The notes beneath the pieces are model-generated. The model had not been told where the DNA came from, made no database searches, and saw only the letters and a program-made list of their open reading frames with translations. DNA of 64,000 nt from a bacterium (GTDB taxonomy: Bacteria > Armatimonadota > Abditibacteriia > Abditibacteriales > Abditibacteriaceae): assembly GCA_004172935.1 (NCBI GenBank), contig SDZD01000012.1, positions 62,001 through 126,000 on the forward strand, read 5' to 3'. Below are positions 34,616-43,375 of the stretch, piece by piece. Within the stretch, counting starts at the first letter, position 1. Each line of letters begins with the position of its first letter. A program made the translations under genes and the position numbers.

Positions 34616-35608
34616 ATGCTATCACGCACAATATCCCCTCGTTCCAACCGCTGGCTATTCGCCAGCCTCACCTTCTTCACAACCTCGACTCTGAGCCTCC
34701 CCACTTGTCAGGCTCAGCAGACTCTCCCCGGCAAGCCACAATTAGTCGATGCAAAAGGGAAGAAGACCGAGAACAACGATGCTATCGTCTACGATTTCGG
34801 AAAGGTCAGCCAGTTAGACCCAAAGTGGCGAAGTGCCGATATGCTGAAACGCATTAAGTTCGAGCATGTGCTACCGGGTATCAAGCATGTTTTCACCCTC
34901 AAGAACGCTGGTAAAACCGCGCTAACCATCTCCGACATCAGAGGCGAAAGCATCAACATTCAAGCAGAGGTAGTGAAAAACAATCAGGTCAAAGATGTCC
35001 CCTTCCCCTATAAGGTGAAGCCCGGCGAGAACGTCGCTATCAACGTCGCATTCGATCCATATATCGCTCTACCTGGCACAACACAGGCGAAAGTCGAACT
35101 CTTTCAACCCAATTCTCGTATTCCCATCGCCACCTTGATAATGAAGGGAGAAGTTCACAGCGGAATCCGTTTCATCGAGAAAGAGCTTGATTTCGGCACT
35201 CTCCCGTCAACAAGTACAGAGCGCTTCAAGGACTTTTCGTTAGTCCTCGATCCCCGCGTCCCCGAACAATATTTACCGGGGCCGCTCAAGTTGATTTGTC
35301 AGAATCCCCACATCACCATCGAGAATTTGGACAAACCCGAAAACCTGATGGGCACAACATGGAAGGACAATTTCATTACATTCCCCCTTGGAGAGTTTAT
35401 GCATGAAAGTACGGCGTATCCTGAGGAAAAGGTATATGCAGCAAGCAAACCATTTCCCCATGAACTGCAACTCCATTTTCGAGCAGTTCTCAGCGACTCA
35501 GCCCCACTTGGTAACATCGTTGGGCGAATCGCTGTAGTAGTCGCAGGAGCGCCTTACGCCATCATTGCCCGGAATGCCATTATCCCCATCAAAGGCGAGC
35601 TGAAATAG
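34616..35608 (+). CDS. Secreted DUF1573/Ig-like protein of unknown function
   Basis: 330 residues with an N-terminal signal ending TCQAQQ. VFTLKNAGKTALTISDIRGE and KVKPGENVAINVAFDPYIAL resemble the DUF1573/abnormal-spindle type Ig fold, and a second copy seems to start near FIEKELDFGTLPSTSTERFK. Probably a periplasmic or surface protein. No enzymatic motif. The 223 bases after it hold no gene I can support. Confidence 0.6.
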   Translation: MLSRTISPRSNRWLFASLTFFTTSTLSLPTCQAQQTLPGKPQLVDAKGKKTENNDAIVYDFGKVSQLDPKWRSADMLKRIKFEHVLPGIKHVFTLKNAGKTALTISDIRGESINIQAEVVKNNQVKDVPFPYKVKPGENVAINVAFDPYIALPGTTQAKVELFQPNSRIPIATLIMKGEVHSGIRFIEKELDFGTLPSTSTERFKDFSLVLDPRVPEQYLPGPLKLICQNPHITIENLDKPENLMGTTWKDNFITFPLGEFMHESTAYPEEKVYAASKPFPHELQLHFRAVLSDSAPLGNIVGRIAVVVAGAPYAIIARNAIIPIKGELK

Positions 35609-35831
35609 CATCTACACACCACTCAAGCAATAGTCCATGCTCAGGCAACGTGCAGCGGCGCTCATGCCCACCACCGCCTTCGTCTTCCTGTGGAGTAGTC
35701 GGTCTGGTTCTCGCGTTCCGCCAAAAGTAGACACGGGAGCTGACCGATATTTATAGAACCTTTCCTTTCTACTGATATTCCTGATCACGCCTGCAACATC
35801 CCCCTAAACTTTTCCTCTAATCCACAATCAC

Positions 35832-38486
35832 ATGAAAACAACACGATGCCTTGCGAGGCACCTGGTGGTCTTCGGTTGCCTCATGGCTCCCGTTGCACTA
35901 TCGTTAGCGCACGCCTACGCTCAAAACCGAACCATCTCCGCAGAAGGATTGCCGCCGCTCCGCCCGCCCTCGGTGCCTCTGGTTGCACACGACCCCTATT
36001 TCTCGATTTGGTCGAACAGCAACAAGCTGTACAGCGACCGAACACGCCACTGGACGGGTCGCGAGAACCAACTCAGCGCGATGGTGCGCGTCGATGGTGA
36101 AACCTTCCGTCTCATGGGCAAAGACCCCGAAGAATCGGCCTCGCTTCCGCAAACCAATCTGTCGGTATTGCCCACTCGCACTATTTACACCTTTGCCAAC
36201 GAGAAGATCGAGGTGCAGCTGACTTTTTTGACGCCCGCTATTCCCAGTGATTTTGAGGTCTTGGCGCGACCAGTTACCTACGTTACCTATCAGGTGCGTT
36301 CGCTCGACCGCAAAAAGCACAAAGTCGAACTGTACGCGGATGCGGGCGCTGACATCGCCGTCACCGAAGCCGACCGTCAACAAGTGAGCTGGAATCGCGA
36401 CTCGGCCAACAACATCACCGCCCTTCGCATCGGTTCCGTTGTTCAGCCAGTGTTGGCGAAGCGTGGCGACGATTTGCGCATCGACTGGGGCTATCTCTAC
36501 CTGGCCGCTCCCAACGCCAAAGACTTGCAAAGCGTTTTGACCAGCCGCTCGAATGCGCAAGCAGCATGGGGGCGCACAGGCAAACTGCCCAACACGGATG
36601 AGCCTTCAACACCACGCGCCGCCAATGATAACTCGCCCGTAGCCGCACTGTCCTTCAACATCGGTTCTGTTGGAGTCGAGCCTGTCAAGCGCACCGTGAT
36701 GGTGGCTTACGACGATGAGTATTCGATCAACTGGATGGGCAAGCGCTTGCGTCCCTACTGGCGTCGCAATGGCATGGACGCCCTGGGCTTGTTGCAAGTC
36801 GCTGCCCGCGACTACGAGAGCCTCAACACCCGCTCCGCAGCATTCGACACCGAGTTGATGGCTGATTTGCGCGCCGTCGGTGGCGAGAAATACGCCCGCA
36901 TCGTGGCATTGTCCCACCGCGAGGCATTGGCCGCCCAGAAAATTGTCGCCGACGCCAATGGCGCTCCGTTGTCGTTCTCCAAGGAGAATAACTCCAACGG
37001 CTCGATTGGCACCGTTGACTTGATGTATCCCGCATCGCCGCAGATGATGTTGCTGTCGCCAACATTGCTCAAGGCGACGATGGAACCCATCATGCTCTAT
37101 TCATCGGGTTCCCGCTGGAAGTTCGATTTTGCCCCGCACGATATGGGTGTCTACCCACAAGCGACCGGAATGCTATACGGTGGCGGCGAAAGCGTCCCTG
37201 CCAACGGCGATGTCAGCGGCAAAATGCCGGTCGAAGAATCGGGCAACATGCTGCTCTTGCTGGCGGGCCTGTCTAAAATCGAGGGCAACACCAAATACGC
37301 CGACCGTCACTGGCCCACCATCGTCAAATGGGCGAACTACCTGATCAGCAAAGGCTACGACCTCGACAACCAGCTTTCCACCGACGACTTCGCGGGCCAC
37401 TTGGCGCACAACGTCAACCTGTCCGGCAAGTCCATCGAAGCGCTCGGTGCTTACGCGCAGATGTGCGAAATGCGTGGCGAAACCGCCGAAGCCAAGCGTG
37501 TTCGTGGCATCGCCGAAGGCATGACCCAGCAGTGGATTGCTGCCGCCAAGGATGGCGACCACTACAAACTGGCCTTCGACAAGCCCGGCACATGGAGCCA
37601 GAAATACAACCTCGTGTGGGACAACATTTTGGGTATCAATCTGTTCCCCGATAGCGTCACCGATGCCGAGGTCGCCTACTACAAAACCAAAATCAACCGT
37701 TACGGAGTGCCGCTCGATTCGCGCGAAACCTACACCAAACTCGACTGGACACTCTGGAGTGCCGCGCTCACTGGGCGCAAAGCCGATGTCATGGCCTTTA
37801 CCGACCCGATTTACGACTTCGCCAACGAGTCGTCTTCGCGTGTGCCGCTGACCGACTGGTATCGCACCATTCAGGGCACGCAGGTCAACTTCAAAGCGCG
37901 TTCAGCTATCGGCGGCGTCTTCATGCCCGTCTTAAATGACCGCACCATCTGGACGAAGTGGGCTGCGCGCGACCTGACCGCTTCCAAGAACATCAACCTC
38001 AACTGGGCGCCATTGCCACCTCCACAACAGATTACGCCCGTCCTGCCAACATCGGCTGGGGGCGGCGTGATTTGGAGCTACACCACCTCGACTCCTTCGG
38101 GCGGCTGGTACGGCTCGGAATACAACGATGCCAACTGGCAACGTGGCGAAGGCGGACTGGGGACTCAAGGGCCACCCGATGCGGTCATTCGCACCCGCTG
38201 GAACACCCCGGACATTTGGGCGCGGCGCGAGTTCACTCTCACACAACAGCAACTCGCCAACCGCGACGAGTTGCAACTCTCGCTGTACCACGACGAAGAT
38301 GCCGAGGTCTACATCAACGGCGTCGAAGCGGTCAGCGTATCCGGCTATACCAGCGCCTACGAGCCATTCCAAATCTCCAAAGCGGCACTGGCCACTCTCA
38401 AACCCGGCAAAAACGTGTTCGCCGTTCATGTCCACCAAACCGGAGGCGGACAGTTCATCGACATGGGCTTAGTCACAGTCAAATAA
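35832..38486 (+). CDS. Secreted glutaminase-family protein (DUF4964/5127/4965/1793) with C-terminal Gal-binding-like domain
   Basis: 884 residues with signal peptide ending LAHAYAQ. PPSVPLVAHDPYFSIWSNSN and DRTRHWTGRENQLSAMVRVD start the N-terminal domain of the GtaA-like family; GVYPQATGMLYGGGESVPAN, DNQLSTDDFAGHLAHNVNLS and KAYLGAYAQ-like blocks lie in the (alpha/alpha) catalytic part. The last about 150 residues (GGWYGSEYNDANWQRGEGGL, LYHDEDAEVYINGVEAVSVS) form a galactose-binding-like sandwich. Fungal relatives are annotated glutaminases, but many bacterial ones may be glycosidases; the activity is unproven. Monocistronic, followed by a strong hairpin. Confidence 0.85.
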   Translation: MKTTRCLARHLVVFGCLMAPVALSLAHAYAQNRTISAEGLPPLRPPSVPLVAHDPYFSIWSNSNKLYSDRTRHWTGRENQLSAMVRVDGETFRLMGKDPEESASLPQTNLSVLPTRTIYTFANEKIEVQLTFLTPAIPSDFEVLARPVTYVTYQVRSLDRKKHKVELYADAGADIAVTEADRQQVSWNRDSANNITALRIGSVVQPVLAKRGDDLRIDWGYLYLAAPNAKDLQSVLTSRSNAQAAWGRTGKLPNTDEPSTPRAANDNSPVAALSFNIGSVGVEPVKRTVMVAYDDEYSINWMGKRLRPYWRRNGMDALGLLQVAARDYESLNTRSAAFDTELMADLRAVGGEKYARIVALSHREALAAQKIVADANGAPLSFSKENNSNGSIGTVDLMYPASPQMMLLSPTLLKATMEPIMLYSSGSRWKFDFAPHDMGVYPQATGMLYGGGESVPANGDVSGKMPVEESGNMLLLLAGLSKIEGNTKYADRHWPTIVKWANYLISKGYDLDNQLSTDDFAGHLAHNVNLSGKSIEALGAYAQMCEMRGETAEAKRVRGIAEGMTQQWIAAAKDGDHYKLAFDKPGTWSQKYNLVWDNILGINLFPDSVTDAEVAYYKTKINRYGVPLDSRETYTKLDWTLWSAALTGRKADVMAFTDPIYDFANESSSRVPLTDWYRTIQGTQVNFKARSAIGGVFMPVLNDRTIWTKWAARDLTASKNINLNWAPLPPPQQITPVLPTSAGGGVIWSYTTSTPSGGWYGSEYNDANWQRGEGGLGTQGPPDAVIRTRWNTPDIWARREFTLTQQQLANRDELQLSLYHDEDAEVYINGVEAVSVSGYTSAYEPFQISKAALATLKPGKNVFAVHVHQTGGGQFIDMGLVTVK

Positions 38487-38502
38487 CTTCCCTCAACCAA
38501 AG

Positions 38503-38536
38503 AACAGGGCGCACACTTTTTTGTGTGCGCCCTGTT
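38503..38536. terminator. Strong hairpin terminator after the glutaminase-family gene
   Basis: AACAGGGCGCACAC pairs with GTGTGCGCCCTGTT (14 bases) around a TTTTTT loop. No long T-run follows, so it may serve both strands between this gene and the convergent TetR gene. The 250 bases up to 38788 hold nothing I can identify. Confidence 0.8.
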
Positions 38537-38787
38537 TCAATATCTCCCCGATCCTCTCACATCGAATGCCGATATAGCCCAGCCCTCCAGGCACCATAAT
38601 CCGCAATCCGCATGTGAGATAGCCAACACAAAGGACGTTATGCGAGGAATATTTTTTTAAGAGCACACCTTCCCATACCTTGAATCATTTTTCGGGGCTG
38701 CAATGATAGTCACCATAACAAGCCCAGCCCAGGCGAGCGGTTTTTCCACTCTTGTTCAGAGACAAGTTGATGCTGAACGCACCGTTA

Positions 38788-39345
38788 TCAACGCACAGGA
38801 GGACGCAGTCCATCCATGAGGAGGTTCAATAGACGGTTGGCAAGAATTTCTCGTTGGTTTTTAGGGGCCACCGTGAAGATGCCGATAAGACTCGCGGCGA
38901 TGTCTTCGGCGGTAACGTCCTGGCGGAAGTCATCCACCGCGCAGCCAGCATCAAGGATTGTGGTGATTGCCGTGAGCAACTCAGTTCGAGTCTGGCCGTG
39001 AGCGATCTCATCCGTCTCGACCATCGCCAGTAGTGTGTCGAGCATTCCGTTCTTGGTAGCGATCCAGTCGCCGAACAGGTCCATCCAGCGCCGCAGTGCC
39101 ACAGGCGGTGGCAGTTGGTTAAGCAGTTCGCGTGCCCCGGTCGTTAGCCGCACGACCTGGCTTTGGTAGACCGCCTCGACCAGCGACTCTTTGGTTGGAA
39201 AATGCCGATAGAGTGTGGCGATGCCAACCTCGGCCTCGCGTGCGATTGCACGCATCGACGGCTCGGTGTCAGCCGATGCAAAAACGCGGGTGGCCACCGC
39301 GATCAGTTGCTCGCGGTTACGGGCTGCGTCTACTCGTGGCGTCAA
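38788..39345 (-). CDS. TetR family repressor
   Basis: 185 residues starting at TTG. EPSMRAIAREAEVGIATLYR with HFPTKESLVEAVY is the TetR helix-turn-helix; the C-terminal helical domain is the small SACE_7040-like type. It is divergent from the quinone-reductase gene, and two identical-arm palindromes (AAACGGA-N6-TCCGTTT) lie in the 94-base gap, one touching its own start. It very likely represses itself and the oxidoreductase until an inducer binds. Confidence 0.9.
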   Translation of the reverse strand: MTPRVDAARNREQLIAVATRVFASADTEPSMRAIAREAEVGIATLYRHFPTKESLVEAVYQSQVVRLTTGARELLNQLPPPVALRRWMDLFGDWIATKNGMLDTLLAMVETDEIAHGQTRTELLTAITTILDAGCAVDDFRQDVTAEDIAASLIGIFTVAPKNQREILANRLLNLLMDGLRPPVR

Positions 39346-39364
39346 AACGGAACACGCTCCGTTT
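39345..39364. promoter_or_regulatory. TetR operator 1: AAACGGA-N6-TCCGTTT
   Basis: Exact seven-base arms with spacer ACACGC, overlapping the start of the TetR gene. The same arms recur at 39384. Confidence 0.75.
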
Positions 39365-39383
39365 GTGTTACAATCATCTGTGT

Positions 39384-39403
39384 AAACGGAGCATATTCCG
39401 TTT
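39384..39403. promoter_or_regulatory. TetR operator 2: AAACGGA-N6-TCCGTTT
   Basis: Same arms, spacer GCATAT. It covers a plausible -10 (CATATT) of the plus-strand oxidoreductase promoter whose -35 would be TTACAA at 39368, so binding would block transcription. Centres of the two operators are 39 bases apart. Confidence 0.75.
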
Positions 39404-39439
39404 TAGTGCGTTCCTCAAGTATTAAGGAGACAAAAATGT

Positions 39440-40399
39440 ATGCAGAACCTAAGCGATAAATCTCTGGCGAGCAGAAGCCGGGCAGTACAACTCGATTCAT
39501 TTGGTGGCACTGAAGTCCTAAATCTCCGTGAAGTACCTGTGCCGCAGGCTGGCATGGGACAGCTCCGCGTGCGAGTCACCGCAGCTGGATTAAACCCAAT
39601 GGACTGGTTCATGACCTCCGACGCAGAAACCGCAGCCCGGTTCGGCCTGAGCCTGCCGACAGGGTTCGGAACCGATTATGCGGGAGTGGTGGATCAAATA
39701 GCTGACGGGGTAACAGAGTTCGCTGTCGGTGACAGGGTGTACGGCGGCGCATTTTCCCGCGCGGTCGCCGACTTCATAATCGTAGAAACCGCAGGAACTA
39801 TCGTGCAGGGTGGCACAGTCCACCACACCCCTGACAGCATCGACGACCGCACCGCCGCCACCCTCACAATAGCGGGGTGTACAGCCGCCGCAGCCCTCGC
39901 GATTATCAATCCTAGACCGGGCGACACGGTACTCATTGGTGGTGCAGCTGGTGGGGTTGGGGTGTTCGCCGTCCAGCTGGCGCGCCTCGCTGGGGCGCGA
40001 GTGATAGGAACGGGTTCGACAGCATCGTCCGACTTCCTGCGTAGCCTTGGGGCTGAGCCGGTCGCCTACGGTGACGGCCTGGCTGGTCGTGTCCGTAGCC
40101 TCGCTCCCGGCGGCGTCACCGCAGCAGTGGACCTGCATGGGACGGAGACAGCGCAGGCCGCCCGCGAACTCGGCGTCGCGGACGCGCGCATCACCACTAT
40201 TGCCGCCCAAATCGACGGAATCACGCCAGCGAACGGCGCCGACGCGGCCCCCGCCGATTTGGAAAAAATAGCCCGTCTAGTCGCAACAAATGAACTCCGA
40301 GTGCCAGTCGCTGCAAGCTTTCCGGTCGAGCAAATCCGTGCCGCCGTCGAACTTCAGGCTGGCCGACATGTGAAAGGCAAGGTCGTCATCGACCTCTAA
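39440..40399 (+). CDS. NAD(P)H-dependent quinone oxidoreductase, zinc-independent MDR type
   Basis: 319 residues. AVQLDSFGGTEVLNLREVPV and AAGLNPMDWFMTSDA open the medium-chain reductase fold; VLIGGAAGGVGVFAVQLARL is the nucleotide-binding AxxGxG motif. No structural zinc cysteines. The end, LQAGRHVKGKVVIDL, is typical of quinone reductase-like enzymes. AAGGAG precedes the ATG. Under control of the divergent TetR, probably for detoxifying quinones or other electrophiles. Confidence 0.92.
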   Translation: MQNLSDKSLASRSRAVQLDSFGGTEVLNLREVPVPQAGMGQLRVRVTAAGLNPMDWFMTSDAETAARFGLSLPTGFGTDYAGVVDQIADGVTEFAVGDRVYGGAFSRAVADFIIVETAGTIVQGGTVHHTPDSIDDRTAATLTIAGCTAAAALAIINPRPGDTVLIGGAAGGVGVFAVQLARLAGARVIGTGSTASSDFLRSLGAEPVAYGDGLAGRVRSLAPGGVTAAVDLHGTETAQAARELGVADARITTIAAQIDGITPANGADAAPADLEKIARLVATNELRVPVAASFPVEQIRAAVELQAGRHVKGKVVIDL

Positions 40400-40495
40400 G
40401 AAAACGCTCTAAAGATCTCACCCGTCGCCTCAACCGCGTGTGAAAATGTGCTCCTTTTCTCGTCCGTCTGACGAGCCAAGAAATTCAGCAAGTAA

Positions 40496-40526
40496 GAGGC
40501 GGGCACTATCAAATAGTGCCCGCCTC
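40496..40526. terminator. Bidirectional terminator between convergent genes
   Basis: GAGGCGGGCACTA pairs perfectly with TAGTGCCCGCCTC around TCAAA. It separates the convergent oxidoreductase and second TetR genes. Confidence 0.8.
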
Positions 40527-40581
40527 GCCAAATTGGAAGCTAATCCCCCAATTTAGATTTTCTCGCCGCTTAAACGCCTCC

Positions 40582-41166
40582 TTATTCCAATGGACGCGAA
40601 CCCAGAATAAGGATGTCAACCAACCTTCTGGCGCTTTGCTGCCAGTCTGGGCTGGATGCGATGTTAGCGACGCCGATGAGCGCCCGAAGCAAATCAATCG
40701 CATCTAGGTCTTCCCGCAAATCGCCGCTTTCGACGCCCCGTTTCACCAGAGCGCGAACAGCCCCCCAGATATGAACGGACGAAGCCTCGTATAGTTTTTG
40801 AGGCTCCTCAATCAGCGCATTCAGCGCGGGCGCGATCAGTTGCTTCTCGGCGATAAAATCGACGAACAACATCATCCAGGCCCGCAATGCTTCGATGGGC
40901 GGCAGCGTTTCCTCGAAGCCCTGCGCCGTCGCCGCCAGCTTTTCTGCTCCGGCCTGATACACCGCTCTCAAAAGCTCTTCCCGCGAAGGAAAATGGCGAT
41001 AAAGAGTTCCAGGGCCAACCCCGGCCTGTTTCGCGATGTCGTCGAGGGAAGCATTCGCCCCTGACTGGGTGAACGCCTCCCTCGCCGCAACCAAAATACG
41101 CTCGCGGTTTTGCTGTGCATCGGCACGGGGCTTACGCCCATCGGATGGTATCTGTGATTTAGCCAC
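40582..41166 (-). CDS. TetR family repressor
   Basis: 194 residues from a GTG. GANASLDDIAKQAGVGPGTL then YRHFPSREELLRAVYQAG is the DNA-binding part, and IEALRAWMMLFVDFIAEKQL belongs to the SACE_7040-like ligand domain, as in the neighbouring TetR. Divergent from the SDR gene with two palindromes between them. Together with the previous module it forms a back-to-back pair of similarly built redox switches. Confidence 0.9.
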   Translation of the reverse strand: MAKSQIPSDGRKPRADAQQNRERILVAAREAFTQSGANASLDDIAKQAGVGPGTLYRHFPSREELLRAVYQAGAEKLAATAQGFEETLPPIEALRAWMMLFVDFIAEKQLIAPALNALIEEPQKLYEASSVHIWGAVRALVKRGVESGDLREDLDAIDLLRALIGVANIASSPDWQQSARRLVDILILGSRPLE

Positions 41167-41177
41167 TCAAAAACCCC

Positions 41178-41206
41178 TTGCAAACGGAGACAGTCTCCGC
41201 TATTAT
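41178..41206 (+). promoter_or_regulatory. Promoter of the SDR gene with embedded operator
   Basis: TTGCAA, a 17-base spacer and TATTAT form a good sigma-70 promoter. The spacer contains CGGAGACAGTCTCCG (41185-41199), a perfect palindrome around one base. Confidence 0.75.
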
Positions 41207-41210
41207 TAAA

Positions 41211-41225
41211 TGGAGGCTGTCTCCA
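41211..41225. promoter_or_regulatory. Second TetR operator, TGGAGGCTGTCTCCA
   Basis: Imperfect copy (one mismatched pair) of the palindrome in the promoter spacer, 26 bases centre to centre, just after the -10. The pair should let the TetR protein at 40582 shut off both divergent genes. Confidence 0.7.
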
Positions 41226-41291
41226 CTTTAGCAAACCCTTCAAGTTTCTACAAATCGAGCCAGTCTTCAATCGGATAAAGGAGAAACAATC

Positions 41292-42173
41292 ATGCGTGTT
41301 TTCATCACAGGAGCGACCGGATTCGTAGGAAGTCAAGTTGTCAAAGAACTCATCGGTGCGGGCCATCAGGTCCTGGGGTTGGCGCGTTCCGATGCGAACG
41401 CTCAATGGCTCGACTCGGTGGGTGCCGATGTGCAACGCGGCTCACTGGAAGATATTGAAATCCTGAAAAGCGGGGCCACAGCTTCGGATGCGGCCATTCA
41501 TCTGGGCTTCAACCATAGCGCTGCCACCTTCTTGCAGAACTTCGAGATCGACCGCAACGCGATTGAGGCCATTGGCTCGGCATTCGCTGGATCTGACCGC
41601 CCCTTTATAGTCACAACGGGTCTGGCAGGATTGGCCGGGAATGGCGTGCTTGCCACCGAAGAAATGGGTGTCCCAACCAATTACCCCTTCCCTCGCGTTT
41701 CGGAACAAACCGCCATCGACCTTGTGCCTAAGGGCGTTCGCGCTTCGGTCATGCGCCTTCCTCAAGTCCACGATACCCAGAAGCAAGGACTCATCAGCTT
41801 CGCCATCGAGACAGCGCGCGAAAAAGGCGTCTCCGCCTACGTTGGCGAAGGCACCAACCGCTGGGCCGCCTCGCACGTGAGCGACACAGCCCGCCTGTAT
41901 CGGCTCGCCCTCGAAAACAACGAAACCGGCGCCCGCTACCACGCCGTTGACGAAGAAGGCGTCCCTATGCGCGATATTGCCGAAGCCATCGGTCGCGGCT
42001 TGAATGTGCCAGTGAAATCAATAACTGCCGAAGCAGCTCTGGCCCATTTCGGCTGGTGGGGCGCATTCGCTGGCGAAGACCTTCTGGCTTCCAGCGCCAT
42101 AACCAAAGAAAAACTCGGCTGGAACCCCACAGGCCCCGGCCTACTCGCCGACCTCGAACAAATGCAGTATTAA
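41292..42173 (+). CDS. NAD(P)-dependent SDR family oxidoreductase/epimerase-like
   Basis: 293 residues of the extended/atypical SDR type. MRVFITGATGFVGSQVVKEL is the GxxGxxG nucleotide site. ITGLAG-like and NRWAASHVSDTARLYRLALE blocks and the C-terminal QMQY end fit the NAD-dependent epimerase group close to dihydroflavonol/3-beta-HSD-like proteins. It often accompanies TetR repressors in stress-response modules. Substrate unknown. AAAGGAG precedes the ATG. Confidence 0.9.
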   Translation: MRVFITGATGFVGSQVVKELIGAGHQVLGLARSDANAQWLDSVGADVQRGSLEDIEILKSGATASDAAIHLGFNHSAATFLQNFEIDRNAIEAIGSAFAGSDRPFIVTTGLAGLAGNGVLATEEMGVPTNYPFPRVSEQTAIDLVPKGVRASVMRLPQVHDTQKQGLISFAIETAREKGVSAYVGEGTNRWAASHVSDTARLYRLALENNETGARYHAVDEEGVPMRDIAEAIGRGLNVPVKSITAEAALAHFGWWGAFAGEDLLASSAITKEKLGWNPTGPGLLADLEQMQY

Positions 42174-42280
42174 ACGGACAACGCTCACACACTCCCCCAC
42201 CCAACAGACCAGCGACTCATCATTACCGCCGATGCCAATGTAGAGCGAGACAAATCCACAAAGGCGCGTTGCCTCATGCG

Positions 42281-42320
42281 CTCATCATATGTCGCCACAA
42301 TTAGTGGCGCATATGATGAG
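42281..42320. repeat. Long hairpin CTCATCATATG...CATATGATGAG
   Basis: Arms of 18 and 17 bases pair with a single bulged T around AATTA. It lies 108 bases after the SDR stop and lacks a T-tract. Could end the SDR transcript or be a mobile repeat remnant. Confidence 0.5.
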
Positions 42321-42422
42321 ATGGTCTTCGCGATATTTGGAGAAAGGCCCCAATGAATCATATGTAGGCGAAGGTGTTTTATCCATCCCTAGCGACAACG
42401 CCTAAAACATACACTCATCCTA

Positions 42423-42599
42423 TCACTCACTATGCTCCCACATCGTGTTCCGAAAGCGTACCACGGCACAAACCCCATGTTCATTTGCATTTAATGTGAT
42501 TTTCCAGCCGTTGGATGCGCAAATCGCCTGGCAAATTGCTAAGCCTAATCCGTTACCGCTGATTTGTGAGTTACGCGAATCATCAAGTTGGCTTTCGTC
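42423..42599 (-). pseudogene. Histidine kinase remnant (ATPase C-terminus only)
   Basis: Minus strand, 58 codons: LDDSRNSQISGNGLGLAICQ is the G2 region of a sensor kinase ATPase domain, followed by AICASNGWKITLNAN and a stop. A stop codon lies directly before the fragment, and the dimerisation and N boxes are gone. Its truncated end meets the truncated end of the plus-strand fragment at about 42588. Confidence 0.8.
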
Positions 42600-42785
42600 T
42601 TAACCCGTCCCTTTGGGGCCACCTTTGGTGACTTACTGACCAAACCCATCACTCAGGGGGGCCTCAATCTGGGTACTGCTGGTTCTTCGCTTGTATTGGC
42701 AGTGATTTTAGTCGCACTGGTCATCTACACAATGTTCAAAGATAGCCGGCCTATTCAGGGACAAAGTGCAAGCGCAGGGACATAA
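42588..42785 (+). pseudogene. COG4705-like membrane protein remnant (C-terminus only)
   Basis: 65 codons from a TTG: AFVLTRPFGATFGDLLTKPI and TQGGLNLGTAGSSLVLAVIL are the C-terminal block of COG4705-type multi-span proteins, normally about 250 residues. The upstream three quarters are missing. The intact downstream terminator shows this was the natural 3' end. Confidence 0.8.
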
Positions 42786-42803
42786 CCAAATCAAGTTCGT
42801 TTC

Positions 42804-42837
42804 AAGCACCTCTGAAATAATTCAGAGGTGCTTTTTT
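42804..42837 (+). terminator. Rho-independent terminator of the COG4705-like remnant
   Basis: AAGCACCTCTGAA pairs with TTCAGAGGTGCTT around ATAA, followed by TTTT. A textbook terminator that has survived although its gene is truncated. Between here and 43177 I see no gene. Confidence 0.9.
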
Positions 42838-43375
42838 GTATGCCAAGTGGGCACTTCGCTTCCAGAATAGCTCTTTGACGCAGAGCATTTTCGCAGCACA
42901 GAGGTAACAAAGAATTTGAATTGAGACAGTTGGAGTTGGTTGCGGTGCCCGGATAAAGAGCACTATGAACAGGAAGCGTTAGCAACAGTTTTATTCCACG
43001 CTCATGGAAATTGTGAGTAAGAAATCTCCCAGAAGTTTCCTATGTATTTCCCATGTGCGGCTTGTCGCTGCAATCCACTCTTTTATGTGAATTTTGAGCG
43101 CAAAATGCCAGTTCCAGGCTAGTTTCATTTTGCGTTTTCACCGGACGGAGGAATTGTTATCGACTTCAAATTTCAAATGCCAGCGGCCCTCAGTACCTCA
43201 TGGAGGCGCACTGGTGAGAATCAAAGAAAATGGGCCGCTCACGGGCTGTCACTGGCCAGTCTGCTACTACTGGCGCCGATAACCAAATACGCCTCATCAC
43301 AAAGTAGCGTTCTTAAAATAGGCCACTTTTTGAGTGGAGTTGGTTACGACATTTACATCATCATCAGCCTATATA

